DNA of 64,000 nt from Sinorhizobium sp. A49 (GCF_002002725.1 NZ_MUNW01000045.1:1-64000), one strand, 5' to 3'; positions 38,891 through 47,795 are shown, counted from the stretch's first letter. Numbers and translations: made by a program. The notes: a model not told the origin generated them from the letters alone.

Positions 38891-39448
38891 TCAGGGCTGC
38901 AGTTCGACATCCCAGTAGAGATAGTCCATCCAGCTTTCGTGCAGGTGGTTCGGCGGGAACAGCCGGCCATTGTTGTGCAGGTCCTGCACCGTCGGCTGGT
39001 AGGGCTTCTGGTGTGGGAACATGCCCGCCTGCTTCGGCAGCTTGCTGCCCTTTCGCAGATTGCAGGGCGAGCAGGCCGCAACGACATTGTCCCAGGTCGT
39101 CTGACCACCATGGGCGCGCGGCACCACATGATCGAAGGTCAGATCGTCGGGTGTGCCGCAATACTGGCATTCGAACTTGTCGCGCAGGAAGACGTTGAAC
39201 CGGGTAAACGCCGGGTGACGCGACGGCTGTACGTAGCTTTTCAGGCAAACCACGCTCGGCAACCGCATCGAGAAGCTGGGTGAGGAGACCGAGTGCTCGT
39301 ATTCCGCAAGGATAATCACACGGTCAAGGAAAACCGCCTTGATCGCGTCCTGCCAGGACCAGAGCGACAAGGGGTAATAACTCAGCGGCCGATAGTCAGC
39401 GTTCAAGACGAGCGCCGGTAAGGCCTGCGGTGAGACTGCAATCGTCAA
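38891..39448 (-). CDS. HNH endonuclease family protein
   Basis: 185-residue protein. The N-terminal block PALVLNADYRPLSYYPLSLW is conserved in a widespread alphaproteobacterial HNH family. The HNH core follows: CQYCG, then LTFDHVVPRAHGGQTTWDNVV, then CSPCN, with two Cys pairs for zinc. It is a predicted DNA nuclease, usually chromosomal and single-copy, with unproven biological role. The start is a TTG at 39448 with GGAG seven bases upstream; upstream ATG codons would add sequence crossing the terminator and promoter. Confidence 0.85.
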   Translation of the reverse strand: MTIAVSPQALPALVLNADYRPLSYYPLSLWSWQDAIKAVFLDRVIILAEYEHSVSSPSFSMRLPSVVCLKSYVQPSRHPAFTRFNVFLRDKFECQYCGTPDDLTFDHVVPRAHGGQTTWDNVVAACSPCNLRKGSKLPKQAGMFPHQKPYQPTVQDLHNNGRLFPPNHLHESWMDYLYWDVELQP

Positions 39449-39485
39449 GCGTATTCTCCTGATCGATTCGGCATCTGCACCTTCT

Positions 39486-39515
39486 ATATTAGGCCCGTTG
39501 CAACAGGATTGTGAA
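39486..39515 (-). promoter_or_regulatory. Promoter of the HNH endonuclease gene
   Basis: On the minus strand TTCACA (39515-39510), an 18-base spacer and TAATAT (39491-39486). It is close to the sigma-70 consensus in both hexamers. The predicted leader is about 30 bases and supports the TTG start at 39448. Confidence 0.55.
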
Positions 39516-39525
39516 GCAGGAAAGA

Positions 39526-39552
39526 AAAAAGCGAACCTTGGATTCGCTTTTT
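39526..39552 (-). terminator. Terminator of the DNA glycosylase gene
   Basis: A 10-base-pair stem AAAAAGCGAA (39526-39535)/TTCGCTTTTT (39543-39552) has a 7-base loop. On the minus strand a six-T run and TTTCC follow. It begins 3 bases after the glycosylase stop. Confidence 0.85.
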
Positions 39553-39555
39553 CCT

Positions 39556-40203
39556 TCAAGGTGTCACAGGAACAGCATCCCGGCGCATTTCCTGCGCGTA
39601 ATAGGCCCAGAACAGACGCGCCGCGACGCTGCGCCACGGCGCCCAGGACGCGGCCAGTGAATCAATCTCGCGAGCGGTCGGGCGAAGCTCCAGGCCAAGC
39701 CCGTGGCCGATGGCGTTCTGCAGCGCGACGTCGCCGGATGGAAAGACATCCGGATGCCCGGCGCAAAACAAGAGATAGACCTCCGCCGTCCAGCGCCCGA
39801 CGCCCTTGATGGTCGTCAGTTCCCGGATCGCCTCCGGCGCTTCGACATTACAGATCGCGTCGAGGTCGATGTCGCCGGCAACGACGACCTGCGCCACCCG
39901 CCGCAGCGCATCGGCCTTGGCACGGGAAAGCCCGATGGCGCGGCAATCCTCGTCGCTGAGCGAGAGGGCGGCGGGTGCGGTGATCTCGCCGAGCGAGGCC
40001 TCCATGCGCTTCCAGATCGCAGCGGCGCTCGCCTTCGACACCATTTGCGATACGATGATACTGGCAAGCCCGCGATAACCGGGGTCGGTTCGCCTGAGCG
40101 GCACGGGGCCGGCCTTGGCCACCACATGTTCGAGACGGGCGTCGAGCATCACCAGGCCGGCAAGGCCCGCCTCAATGTCCTCATGTGTCCGAATGATCCG
40201 CAT
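39556..40203 (-). CDS. DNA-3-methyladenine glycosylase II (AlkA-like)
   Basis: 215-residue HhH-GPD base-excision glycosylase. The helix-hairpin-helix TTIKGVGRWTAEVYLLFC is followed by the catalytic Asp (D158) in FPSGDVALQNA. No iron-sulfur cysteine cluster is present, which excludes EndoIII/MutY. The short length, lacking the N-terminal AlkA beta domain, is normal for this bacterial subgroup. It excises 3-methyladenine and related alkylated bases. The ATG at 40203 has GGAGG just upstream. It is divergent from gluQRS with 54 bases between starts. Confidence 0.9.
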   Translation of the reverse strand: MRIIRTHEDIEAGLAGLVMLDARLEHVVAKAGPVPLRRTDPGYRGLASIIVSQMVSKASAAAIWKRMEASLGEITAPAALSLSDEDCRAIGLSRAKADALRRVAQVVVAGDIDLDAICNVEAPEAIRELTTIKGVGRWTAEVYLLFCAGHPDVFPSGDVALQNAIGHGLGLELRPTAREIDSLAASWAPWRSVAARLFWAYYAQEMRRDAVPVTP

Positions 40204-40257
40204 GGCGCCTCCAAAAAGCGGATGATTTTTATACCGCTTCCATGTCAAAGGGAAACG

Positions 40258-41148
40258 ATGGCAGACACGTCATCCGCACAACCCGTTTTCCGTTTTGCAC
40301 CGAGCCCGAACGGACTTTTGCATCTCGGCCACGCGCTGTCGGCGATGCTCAACCACGACATGGCGCAAGCGTCGAACGGACGGTTCCTGTTGCGCATCGA
40401 GGATATCGACCGGACGCGCTGCCGCCCCGAGTTCGAAACTGCAATCTTCGACGACCTCGCCTGGCTCGGGCTTGAATGGGAGCAGCCGGCACGTCGGCAA
40501 TCGGACCACCTCGACGCTTACGCATCCGCCCTGAAGCGGCTTGACGATATGGGCCTCGTCTACCCCTCGGTGATGTCGCGCGGCGAGATCAAAGCGGCGG
40601 TTGCCGAGGCCGAAACTAAAGGCCGCACTTGGCCGCGCGATCCGGATGGCGCGCCACTCTACCCAGGGAGTGAGCGAAACCTGGGTTCCGAAGCCCGCAA
40701 TGCGGTTATCGCCAGCGGCAAGCCTCACGCTTGGCGGCTGGACATGGCAAAGGCGGCACTTTCGGCCGGCGCAGCGCCCCTGACCTGGCAGGAGACGGGC
40801 AACGGGCCGGAGGGAGAGACAGGCATCATAGCGGCCGATCCGGCGGCCTGGGGCGACGTCATCCTGTCGCGCTCCGATACGCCGTCGAGCTACCACCTTT
40901 CCGTCGTCGTCGACGACGCGCTGCAAGGCATCACCCATGTGGTGCGTGGCCGTGACCTCTATCACGCAACCGCGGTGCATAGCCTGCTGCAGCGGCTGCT
41001 CGATCTACCGGAGCCGGTCTACCATCACCACCGCCTGTTGCTCGGCGCGGACGGCCGTAAACTCTCCAAGAGCAATCGCGACACCGGAATCCAGGCCTTC
41101 CGCGAGGCTGGCAGGACGCCTGCCGACATCCGCGCATTGATCCTCTGA
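40258..41148 (+). CDS. gluQRS: Glutamyl-Q tRNA(Asp) synthetase
   Basis: 296-residue GluRS paralogue lacking the anticodon-binding domain. It attaches glutamate to queuosine-34 of tRNA-Asp. The HIGH-type motif appears as FAPSPNGLLHLGHALSA and the KMSKS-type motif as GRKLSKSN. Its length, far below a full GluRS (about 470), supports GluQRS over gltX. AGGGAA lies just before the ATG. It is divergent from the DNA glycosylase gene and converges with the YihY gene (6-base gap). Confidence 0.93.
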   Translation: MADTSSAQPVFRFAPSPNGLLHLGHALSAMLNHDMAQASNGRFLLRIEDIDRTRCRPEFETAIFDDLAWLGLEWEQPARRQSDHLDAYASALKRLDDMGLVYPSVMSRGEIKAAVAEAETKGRTWPRDPDGAPLYPGSERNLGSEARNAVIASGKPHAWRLDMAKAALSAGAAPLTWQETGNGPEGETGIIAADPAAWGDVILSRSDTPSSYHLSVVVDDALQGITHVVRGRDLYHATAVHSLLQRLLDLPEPVYHHHRLLLGADGRKLSKSNRDTGIQAFREAGRTPADIRALIL

Positions 41149-41154
41149 AAGCGC

Positions 41155-42036
41155 TCAGTCCCCGGTCACACGCTGTCCCTGGAAGCTGCGCCGCACCATG
41201 CGCTTCACCCGATATTTGAGGATGGCCGCGTTGATCTCGGCGCCGATGATGAAGATCGCCGCGACCATATAGAGGAACACGAGCACGATCATGATCGAGG
41301 CGAGGCCGGCATAGGTCGAGACGTAGGTCGCAAAGGTCGAGAGATAGTAGGCGAAGGTGTAGCCGCCGATCGTCCAGCAGAGCAGCGTCAGGAAGATTCC
41401 CGGCAACACGTCGACCACCTTGCGGTGACCGTCCGGCAACCACAGATGCGACACCAGAAGCCCACCCGTCACCACGACCAGCGCCAGCGGCAGGCTCCAG
41501 TTGTCGACCGTCGCCAGCACCCCGTCGAGCCAGGGCAGCCATTCGCCGGCATAGCGAAGTGCCAAGGGCACGGCGACGAGAAGGATGCTCAGCGCTGCGA
41601 GGATCAGCACCCCGGCAATCACGAAGCCGAGGCTGGCGAGGCGCGTCACGTACCAGTAGCGGCTTTCCGTCACCCTATAGGCGCGGTTGAGCGACACCCG
41701 CAGCGCTTCGACGCCATTCGAGGCGAAATAGGCAGCCGCGAGCACCGAAACGGTCAACAGGCCGCCACGTGGAATGGTCAGCACCTGGACGATCTCGTTG
41801 GCGATCGGGGTCGCGATCGATTCCGGCCAGGCGTCGAAAATGAGATGGACGGCGGTCTCGGCAAACTGATCGGCACCGAGGAAGCTGCCGAGCGCCGTGC
41901 CGAAAATCAGGAACGGGAAGACGGCAAGCAGAGACGAAAGCGCAACATGGCTCGCCATGGCCCAGCCATCGTCCAGACTGAAGTGCCACAGCGCATCGAA
42001 CACGACTTTCCAGGTGATGCGTATAAACGATGGCAT
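41155..42036 (-). CDS. YihY/BrkB family inner-membrane protein
   Basis: 293-residue protein with about six transmembrane helices. The family block ASHVALSSLLAVFPFLIF near the N-terminus and AYFASNGVEALRVSLNRAY mark the YihY/virulence factor BrkB family (once called RNase BN by error). The C-terminal IFIIGAEINAAIL is also conserved. Molecular function is unknown; a transport role is often proposed. GGAGTGG precedes the ATG at 42036. It is divergent from the SDR gene. Confidence 0.9.
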   Translation of the reverse strand: MPSFIRITWKVVFDALWHFSLDDGWAMASHVALSSLLAVFPFLIFGTALGSFLGADQFAETAVHLIFDAWPESIATPIANEIVQVLTIPRGGLLTVSVLAAAYFASNGVEALRVSLNRAYRVTESRYWYVTRLASLGFVIAGVLILAALSILLVAVPLALRYAGEWLPWLDGVLATVDNWSLPLALVVVTGGLLVSHLWLPDGHRKVVDVLPGIFLTLLCWTIGGYTFAYYLSTFATYVSTYAGLASIMIVLVFLYMVAAIFIIGAEINAAILKYRVKRMVRRSFQGQRVTGD

Positions 42037-42219
42037 TTCCACTCCGGCCGAGTAGCACCAGGGTCACCTGCATTCGCATGCGGGGCCTCCGACGCCGTTC
42101 CATGGCTTTGGCGCTCATCCAACCGCGACAACGTACACGGGTTTGGGCTCGCGCAATTCAATTGTATCCCGCCGATGAATATGGGAAACGGGGGCAGGAT
42201 TTCTACAGGAATCGACAGG

Positions 42220-43053
42220 ATGTCCGATCGCCCCACAATCATTGTCACCGGATGCTCATCCGGTATCGGCGCCCATTGCGCCCGTGCGCTGCAAGCCGAC
42301 GGCTGGCGGGTGTTTGCGACCGTGCGCCGTGAAGAGCACCGAAGCGCCCTCGAAAACGAGGGCATCGAAACCTTCCTGATGGACTACACCCAGCCGGAAA
42401 CGATCGCGGCCCTGGTCGAGGCGGTGATGGCGCGTTCGGGCGGCCGCATCGATGCCTTGTTCAACAACGGCGCCTACGGCCAGGCCGGTGCGGTCGAGGA
42501 CCTGCCGACCGAGGCACTTCGCCTGCAACTGGAAACCAACGTCATCGGCTGGCACGACCTGACGCGCCGAGTGATCCCTTCCATGCGGGCTCGTGGGCGC
42601 GGCCGCATCGTGCAATGCTCCTCCATTCTCGGCATCGTGCCCTATCGCTGGCGCGGCGCCTACAACGCCTCGAAGTTCGCGATCGAAGGGTTGTCGCTGA
42701 CCTTGAAAATGGAACTCGCCGGCAGCGGCATCGAGGTCAGCCTGATCGAGCCGGGGCCGATCGCCTCCAGGTTCACCGCCAATGCCGTGACCTACATCGA
42801 GCGCTTCATCGACCTGAAAAATTCCGTGCACCGGGTCGAATACGAACGGCAGTTGCGGCGGCTGAAAGGCGAAAGCAAGCCGGCGGCCGGCAAGCTCGGA
42901 CCGGAGGCGGTTTATGCCGTGCTCAAGCACGCGCTGACGGCAAAGAGACCGAAGCCGCACTATATTGTAACAAGGCCCGCCAAGCAGGGTGCGCTCCTGA
43001 AGAAGCTCCTGCCGGCAGCATTGTTTTACCGCATAATCGGCCGCCTAGGCTGA
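42220..43053 (+). CDS. Short-chain dehydrogenase/reductase (SDR) family oxidoreductase
   Basis: 277-residue classical SDR. The cofactor motif TGCSSGIG is at the N-terminus and NNGAYGQ replaces the usual NNAG. The catalytic Ser lies in IVQCSSILG and the Tyr/Lys in YNASK (148-152). The long C-terminal extension past the fold, with ERFIDLKNSVHR and a hydrophobic end, resembles SDRs acting on lipids or retinol-like compounds. Substrate is unknown. The start at 42220 lies after ACAGGA. It is followed after 23 bases by the HIG1-like gene, probably one transcript. Confidence 0.87.
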   Translation: MSDRPTIIVTGCSSGIGAHCARALQADGWRVFATVRREEHRSALENEGIETFLMDYTQPETIAALVEAVMARSGGRIDALFNNGAYGQAGAVEDLPTEALRLQLETNVIGWHDLTRRVIPSMRARGRGRIVQCSSILGIVPYRWRGAYNASKFAIEGLSLTLKMELAGSGIEVSLIEPGPIASRFTANAVTYIERFIDLKNSVHRVEYERQLRRLKGESKPAAGKLGPEAVYAVLKHALTAKRPKPHYIVTRPAKQGALLKKLLPAALFYRIIGRLG

Positions 43054-43076
43054 CTGTAAACGCAAGGAAGCATTCC

Positions 43077-43280
43077 ATGTCCAGTTTCTTCACCGGCCTG
43101 ACCCTGCTCGTCATGGGCCTGGTCGTCATCGTTTTGATCCGCGGCCTCGTGAACATGGCCAAGGGCGGCAGCGGCAACACCTCCAACAAGCTGATGCAGG
43201 CCCGCGTCCTGTTGCAGGCAGTCGCAATCGCGCTGATCATGCTGACGCTGTGGCTGACCGGCGGCGGCCGCCCGTCATAA
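43077..43280 (+). CDS. HIG1-like twin-transmembrane protein
   Basis: 67-residue protein with two helices (about 5-24 and 45-62) joined by a polar loop NMAKGGSGNTSNKLMQAR. This helix-RGLVNMA...SNKLMQARVLLQ-helix layout matches HIG1-domain 'twin transmembrane' proteins of Alphaproteobacteria, relatives of the mitochondrial respiratory supercomplex factors. AAGGAAG precedes the ATG. The cobalamin adenosyltransferase gene follows after 16 bases, so both are probably co-transcribed. A role near cytochrome oxidase is family-based inference. Confidence 0.8.
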   Translation: MSSFFTGLTLLVMGLVVIVLIRGLVNMAKGGSGNTSNKLMQARVLLQAVAIALIMLTLWLTGGGRPS

Positions 43281-43296
43281 GGAACCTGACGACACC

Positions 43297-43875
43297 ATGG
43301 TCAAGCTCAACAAGATCTACACCCGGACGGGCGACAACGGCACCACCGGGCTCGTCGCCGGTCCGCGCCGCCTGAAAAGCGACCTCAGGGTCGATGCCTA
43401 TGGCGCCGTCGACGAAACCAATGCCTTTGTCGGCCTTGCCCGCCAGCACACCACCGGTATCGCCGATCTCGATGCCACATTGGTGCGGATCCAGAACGAT
43501 CTCTTCGACCTCGGCGCCGATCTCGCGACCCCCGACACCGGCGAGAAGCCGGAATACGAGCCGCTCCGCATCGTCGCCACCCAGGTTACCTGGCTCGAAA
43601 CCGAAATCGACCGGCTGAACGCCGACCTCGAGCCCCTGCGCTCCTTCGTTCTGCCGGCCGGCAGCGCCGCATCCGCAGCACTCCATGTAGCACGCACCGT
43701 TGCCCGCCGCGCCGAGCGGCAGATGGTAGCGCTGGCGCAGATCGAGGCCGAAATCGTCAGCCGCGAGGCGATCGCCTATATCAATCGGCTGTCGGATTTC
43801 CTGTTCGTGGCCGCCCGCTGGACCAACGACAGGGGCCGTGCCGACGTCCTATGGATTCCCGGTAAAAACAGATAA
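43297..43875 (+). CDS. Cob(I)alamin adenosyltransferase (PduO type)
   Basis: 192-residue PduO/MMAB-type ATP:corrinoid adenosyltransferase, making adenosylcobalamin for B12-dependent enzymes. The ATP-binding N-terminus reads KIYTRTGDNGTTGL and the C-terminal block is AYINRLSDFLFVAARW, with the conserved Arg and Asn. This fold differs from the CobA/BtuR type. It is the third gene of the SDR-HIG1-adenosyltransferase-rhomboid run; 30 bases separate it from the rhomboid gene. Confidence 0.93.
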   Translation: MVKLNKIYTRTGDNGTTGLVAGPRRLKSDLRVDAYGAVDETNAFVGLARQHTTGIADLDATLVRIQNDLFDLGADLATPDTGEKPEYEPLRIVATQVTWLETEIDRLNADLEPLRSFVLPAGSAASAALHVARTVARRAERQMVALAQIEAEIVSREAIAYINRLSDFLFVAARWTNDRGRADVLWIPGKNR

Positions 43876-43905
43876 CGTCCAGGGAATCACGCTTCGGGAG
43901 ACCGC

Positions 43906-44700
43906 ATGTTCATACCGCTTCACGATAAGAACACCCTGAAGTACATCAAGGTTCAGTATGTGACGATCAGCCTGATCGTCATCAACATCGCCGTCTGGCT
44001 GATAACCGGCCCGATCGCCACCGAAGAGTTCGCCAATGCGACGCTCTTGGGTTTCGGCTACATCCCGGCACTCGTCTTCGATTATGCCCAGCTCGACCCG
44101 TCGCTGATCGTCGTACCCGACGGCTTCACCTTCATCACCTACTCCTTCCTGCATGGCGACTTCATGCATCTGGCGATGAACATGCTGTTTCTCTGGGTGT
44201 TCGGTGACAATGTCGAGGATGCGCTCGGGCACTTTCGCTTTCTGATGTTCTATTTCGCCTGTGCCGCTGCCGGAGCCCTGGCGCACGGCCTGCTCGACCC
44301 GGCATCGGAAGCGCCGCTGATCGGCGCCTCTGGCGCGATCTCCGGCGTGGTCGCCGCCTATTTCCTGTTGCATCCGAAGGTGCGCGTCTGGGTTCTGGTG
44401 TTTTTCCGCATTCCCTTGCCTCTGCCGGCGGCCATTCCACTCGCCTTCTGGATCGGCCAGCAATTCTTCATGCTGGTGGTCGATCCGGGCAGCGGCGTCT
44501 CCTGGAGCGCCCATGTCGGCGGCATCGTCGCCGGGCTCGTGCTGGTGGTCGTTTTGCGACGCCGCGGCGTGCCCCTGTTCGACCGCACGATCGTCACGCC
44601 GCGCGCCGTCGAACACAAGGTTGCGTCCGCCGTCGTCTTGCCACAACCCGTGCCCGAAACGCACAAACCGCCGACGCCGTGGGGTCGACCAACGGTTTAA
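43906..44700 (+). CDS. Rhomboid family intramembrane serine protease
   Basis: 264-residue rhomboid with six to seven helices. The catalytic dyad is present: S142 in GASGAISG and H203 in SAHVGGIVAG. The usual HLAMNM (here DFMHLAMNMLFLW) supplies the oxyanion His/Asn. A Pro-rich cytoplasmic tail follows the last helix. It cleaves single-pass membrane proteins within the bilayer; its substrate is unknown. The frame starts at an ATG shortly after the adenosyltransferase gene, so they probably share a transcript. Confidence 0.92.
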   Translation: MFIPLHDKNTLKYIKVQYVTISLIVINIAVWLITGPIATEEFANATLLGFGYIPALVFDYAQLDPSLIVVPDGFTFITYSFLHGDFMHLAMNMLFLWVFGDNVEDALGHFRFLMFYFACAAAGALAHGLLDPASEAPLIGASGAISGVVAAYFLLHPKVRVWVLVFFRIPLPLPAAIPLAFWIGQQFFMLVVDPGSGVSWSAHVGGIVAGLVLVVVLRRRGVPLFDRTIVTPRAVEHKVASAVVLPQPVPETHKPPTPWGRPTV

Positions 44701-44824
44701 AACCGCAGGCCGGGCATTTCCTTCGGTCAGGTTTCATCATCATTTCAAAGGCTTGATCGCCAACCGACAAATGAGAAAGGGCTCGGATCCCGCATCTGCG
44801 AAGAGGTCTTGCCACGTCACTTTC

Positions 44825-44838
44825 TTACGTGTACGTAA
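44825..44838. promoter_or_regulatory. MerR/LiuR-like palindrome upstream of etfBA
   Basis: TTACGTGTACGTAA is a perfect 6-2-6 inverted repeat (TTACGT/ACGTAA). A second, partly overlapping ACGTAAACGT half-pair follows. The spacing and core resemble operators reported for LiuR-type MerR regulators of branched-chain amino acid and fatty acid degradation. Electrons from those dehydrogenases go to EtfBA, encoded 150 bases downstream. A TTATAT -10-like hexamer lies at 44860-44865. Confidence 0.5.
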
Positions 44839-44988
44839 ACGTTATTCCAATTCTCGGGGTTATATCGATTTAGCGCCATGCACAGTGATTGTAATTGGAG
44901 AAAAAACGCGTATCGATGTCGCCAACCGACAATCAGGCGGCTCCGTTAAGGCGCATTTTCCTGCGAAAGCTCTTGGAGGGAAGAATCC

Positions 44989-45738
44989 ATGAAAATACTT
45001 GTGACGGTTAAGCGGGTGGTTGACTACAACGTCAAGATCCGGGTGAAGGCGGACGGTTCGGGCGTCGAACTGGCGAATGTGAAGATGTCGATGAACCCGT
45101 TCGACGAGATCTCGGTGGAAGAGGCGCTGCGGCTGAAGGAAGCCGGCAAGGCCGACGAGGTCGTGGTGGTATCGGTGGGTCCGGCCAAGGCCGAAGAGAC
45201 GTTGCGCACGGCACTTGCCATGGGCGCCGACCGGGCGATCCTGGTCGAAACCGACGACCAGGTCGAGCCGCTCGCTGTCGCCAAGATCGTCAAGGGTGTT
45301 GCAGAAGCCGAACAGCCGAGCCTGATCATCGTCGGCAAGCAGGCGATCGATGACGACTCGAACCAGACCGGCCAGATGCTGTCGGCATTGCTCGGCTGGG
45401 CTCAGGGCACCTTCGCCTCCAAGGTCGAGATCGGCGATGGCAAGGCAACGGTAACCCGTGAAGTCGACGGTGGTCTTCAGACAATCGACATTAAGTTGCC
45501 GGCAGTGGTCACCACCGACCTGCGCCTGAACGAGCCGCGCTACGCCTCGCTTCCCAACATCATGAAGGCGAAGAAGAAGCCGCTCGACAGACACACGCCT
45601 GCCGATTTCGGTGTCGACACCACGGCGCGGCTGAAGGTGCTGAAGACCGAGGAGCCGGAAGGCCGCAAGGCCGGCATCAAGGTCAAGTCGGTGGCCGAGC
45701 TCGTCGAAAAGCTCAAAACCGAAGCCGGCGTATTGTAA
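44989..45738 (+). CDS. etfB: Electron transfer flavoprotein beta subunit
   Basis: 249-residue ETF beta subunit, binding AMP and pairing with EtfA to carry electrons from acyl-CoA dehydrogenases to ETF-quinone oxidoreductase. It starts [20 protein letters not shown]. The signature [16 protein letters not shown] and the recognition-loop region [11 protein letters not shown] follow. GGAGGG precedes the ATG. The etfA gene begins 24 bases after its stop, and the leader holds a MerR-like palindrome. Confidence 0.96.
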   Translation: MKILVTVKRVVDYNVKIRVKADGSGVELANVKMSMNPFDEISVEEALRLKEAGKADEVVVVSVGPAKAEETLRTALAMGADRAILVETDDQVEPLAVAKIVKGVAEAEQPSLIIVGKQAIDDDSNQTGQMLSALLGWAQGTFASKVEIGDGKATVTREVDGGLQTIDIKLPAVVTTDLRLNEPRYASLPNIMKAKKKPLDRHTPADFGVDTTARLKVLKTEEPEGRKAGIKVKSVAELVEKLKTEAGVL

Positions 45739-45762
45739 GTTCAGGAAAGGGAGAACAAAACC

Positions 45763-46692
45763 ATGGCTATTCTGCTTCTGGCTGATCACGACGGCAGCCA
45801 CCTTTCCGACCAGACCGCAAAGACGCTGACGGCAGCGAGCAAAATCGGCGGCGACGTGCATGTGCTGGTGGCCGGTGCTGGCGCCAAGACGGCCGCCGAC
45901 CAGGCAGCCAAGCTTTCGGGCGTATCCAAGGTGCTGGTGGCCGAGGACGCAAGCCTTGCCAACAATCTGGCCGAACCGCTGGCAGCGTTGATCGTCTCGC
46001 TTGCCGGCAATTACGACACCATCCTTGCCGCCGCCACCTCGGTCGGCAAGAACGTGCTGCCGCGGGTGGCTGCCCTTCTCGACGTTGTCCAGGTCTCGGA
46101 AATCACCGAAGTTGTCTCTTCCGACACCTTCAAGCGTCCGATCTATGCCGGCAATGCCATCCAGACGGTGCAGACGACAGAGGCGAAGAAGGTGATCACC
46201 GTGCGCACCGCCTCGTTCGCCTCAGCCTCCGAAGGTGGCTCTGCCTCGGTCGAGACGATCGCGGCTGCAGCCAACCCCGGTCTTTCGAGCTTCGTTGCCG
46301 ATGCGCTGTCGTCGTCGGATCGTCCGGAACTGACGTCGGCCAAGATCATCATCTCGGGCGGGCGCGCACTCGGCTCGGCGGAGAAGTTCAAGGAAGTCAT
46401 CCTTCCGGTTGCCGACAAGCTCGGTGCTGCCGTCGGTGCATCGCGCGCGGCGGTCGATGCCGGCTACGCACCGAACGACTGGCAGGTCGGCCAGACCGGC
46501 AAGGTGGTCGCCCCCGATCTCTACATCGCCTGCGGCATCTCCGGTGCGATCCAGCATCTGGCCGGCATGAAGGACAGTAAGGTCATCGTCGCCATCAACA
46601 AGGACGAGGAGGCACCGATTTTCCAGGTCGCCGACTACGGTCTCGTCGCCGACCTGTTCGAAGCCCTGCCGGAGCTCGAAAAGGCGCTGTAA
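45763..46692 (+). CDS. etfA: Electron transfer flavoprotein alpha subunit
   Basis: 309-residue ETF alpha subunit carrying the FAD. It starts [20 protein letters not shown]. The C-terminal FAD-binding domain shows [13 protein letters not shown], then [20 protein letters not shown] and [20 protein letters not shown]. Length is typical. AAGGGAG lies before the ATG. It forms one unit with etfB, and a strong terminator follows about 70 bases later. Confidence 0.97.
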   Translation: MAILLLADHDGSHLSDQTAKTLTAASKIGGDVHVLVAGAGAKTAADQAAKLSGVSKVLVAEDASLANNLAEPLAALIVSLAGNYDTILAAATSVGKNVLPRVAALLDVVQVSEITEVVSSDTFKRPIYAGNAIQTVQTTEAKKVITVRTASFASASEGGSASVETIAAAANPGLSSFVADALSSSDRPELTSAKIIISGGRALGSAEKFKEVILPVADKLGAAVGASRAAVDAGYAPNDWQVGQTGKVVAPDLYIACGISGAIQHLAGMKDSKVIVAINKDEEAPIFQVADYGLVADLFEALPELEKAL

Positions 46693-46763
46693 CCATTCGC
46701 CAAACGCACTGCCAGACCCCTAGGAAAAGGGCTGGCAAAAGCGCGGACTTGGCATTAACAATC

Positions 46764-46794
46764 TACCGGGCCGGTCAGACCGGCCCGGTATTTT
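46764..46794 (+). terminator. Terminator downstream of etfA
   Basis: A perfect 12-base-pair stem (46764-46775 with 46779-46790) has a CAG loop, followed by TTTT. A second, imperfect hairpin (GCCAG.../CTGGC) lies just before it. Both sit between etfA and the 3-hydroxybutyryl-CoA dehydrogenase gene. Confidence 0.8.
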
Positions 46795-46848
46795 CGTACG
46801 TGAAGGTGGCAAAGCCGCCAAAATTCTTGAAGATGGATGTTCGCCGCG

Positions 46849-47721
46849 ATGATCAAGACGGTCGGAGTTATTGGTGCCGGGCAAATGGGCTGCGGCATTG
46901 CGCATGTTTCGGCCATGGCCGGATACAAGGTGCAGATCTACGATCTTGCCGCTGATCGCATCGAGGCAGGCTTGGCCACCGTCAACGGCAACCTGGCCCG
47001 TCAGGTGTCCTCCGGCAAGATGACCGACGAGGCCCGCAAAAGCGCGCTGGCGCTGATCAAGGGCTCCTCCGACATCAACGACCTGTCGCAGGTGGACCTC
47101 GTCATCGAGGCGGTCACCGAAGACGAAACCATCAAGCGCAAGATCTATGGCCAGGTATGTCCTGTGATGAAGCCGGAAGCGCTGCTGGCGACCAACACGT
47201 CGTCGCTGTCGATCACCCGCCTGGCATCGGCAACCGACCGCCCGGAAAAGTTCATGGGCATCCACTTCATGAACCCTGTTCCGGTCATGAAGCTGGTCGA
47301 GCTGGTGCGCGGCATCGCCACCGACGAAGGCACGTTCAAGGCCGCCAAGGAGTTCGTCGGCACGCTCGACAAGACCGTGACCGTCGCCGAAGACTTCCCG
47401 GCCTTCATCGTCAACCGCATCCTGCTGCCGATGATCAACGAAGCGATCTACACGCTCTATGAGGGCGTCGGCACGGTCGAGGCGATCGACACCGCCATGA
47501 GGCTCGGCGCCAATCACCCGATGGGTCCGTTGCAGCTTGCCGACTTCATCGGCCTCGACACCTGCCTGTCGATCATGCAGGTCCTGCACGACGGCCTGGC
47601 GGACTCGAAGTATCGCCCCTGCCCGCTCTTGGTAAAATACGTCGAAGCCGGCTGGCTCGGCCGCAAGTCCGGACGCGGCTTCTACGACTACCGCGGCGAA
47701 GTACCGGTGCCGACCCGCTAA
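46849..47721 (+). CDS. 3-hydroxybutyryl-CoA dehydrogenase
   Basis: 290-residue NAD-dependent 3-hydroxyacyl-CoA dehydrogenase without a hydratase domain. The Rossmann motif is VGVIGAGQMGCGIAHVSA. The catalytic His lies in MGIHFMNPVPVMKLVE, paired with the Glu of the following LVE, and LGANHPMGPLQLADFIGLD marks the C-terminal domain. It serves butanoate/PHB metabolism. The start is uncertain: ATG at 46849 begins the conserved fold, and an ATG at 46837 is in frame. It follows etfBA, separated by a terminator; this order is common in rhizobia. Confidence 0.94.
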   Translation: MIKTVGVIGAGQMGCGIAHVSAMAGYKVQIYDLAADRIEAGLATVNGNLARQVSSGKMTDEARKSALALIKGSSDINDLSQVDLVIEAVTEDETIKRKIYGQVCPVMKPEALLATNTSSLSITRLASATDRPEKFMGIHFMNPVPVMKLVELVRGIATDEGTFKAAKEFVGTLDKTVTVAEDFPAFIVNRILLPMINEAIYTLYEGVGTVEAIDTAMRLGANHPMGPLQLADFIGLDTCLSIMQVLHDGLADSKYRPCPLLVKYVEAGWLGRKSGRGFYDYRGEVPVPTR

Positions 47722-47741
47722 TCGACCCATCTCCGAAATTC

Positions 47742-47767
47742 AAAGCCCGGCGAAATGCCGGGTCTTT
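47742..47767 (+). terminator. Terminator of the 3-hydroxybutyryl-CoA dehydrogenase gene
   Basis: CCCGGC (47746-47751)/GCCGGG (47757-47762) with a GAAAT loop is extended by AAAG/CTTT across a mismatch. CTTTCTGTTTT follows. Confidence 0.7.
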
Positions 47768-47795
47768 CTGTTTTAAGACGGTGACGTCGAGTCGC

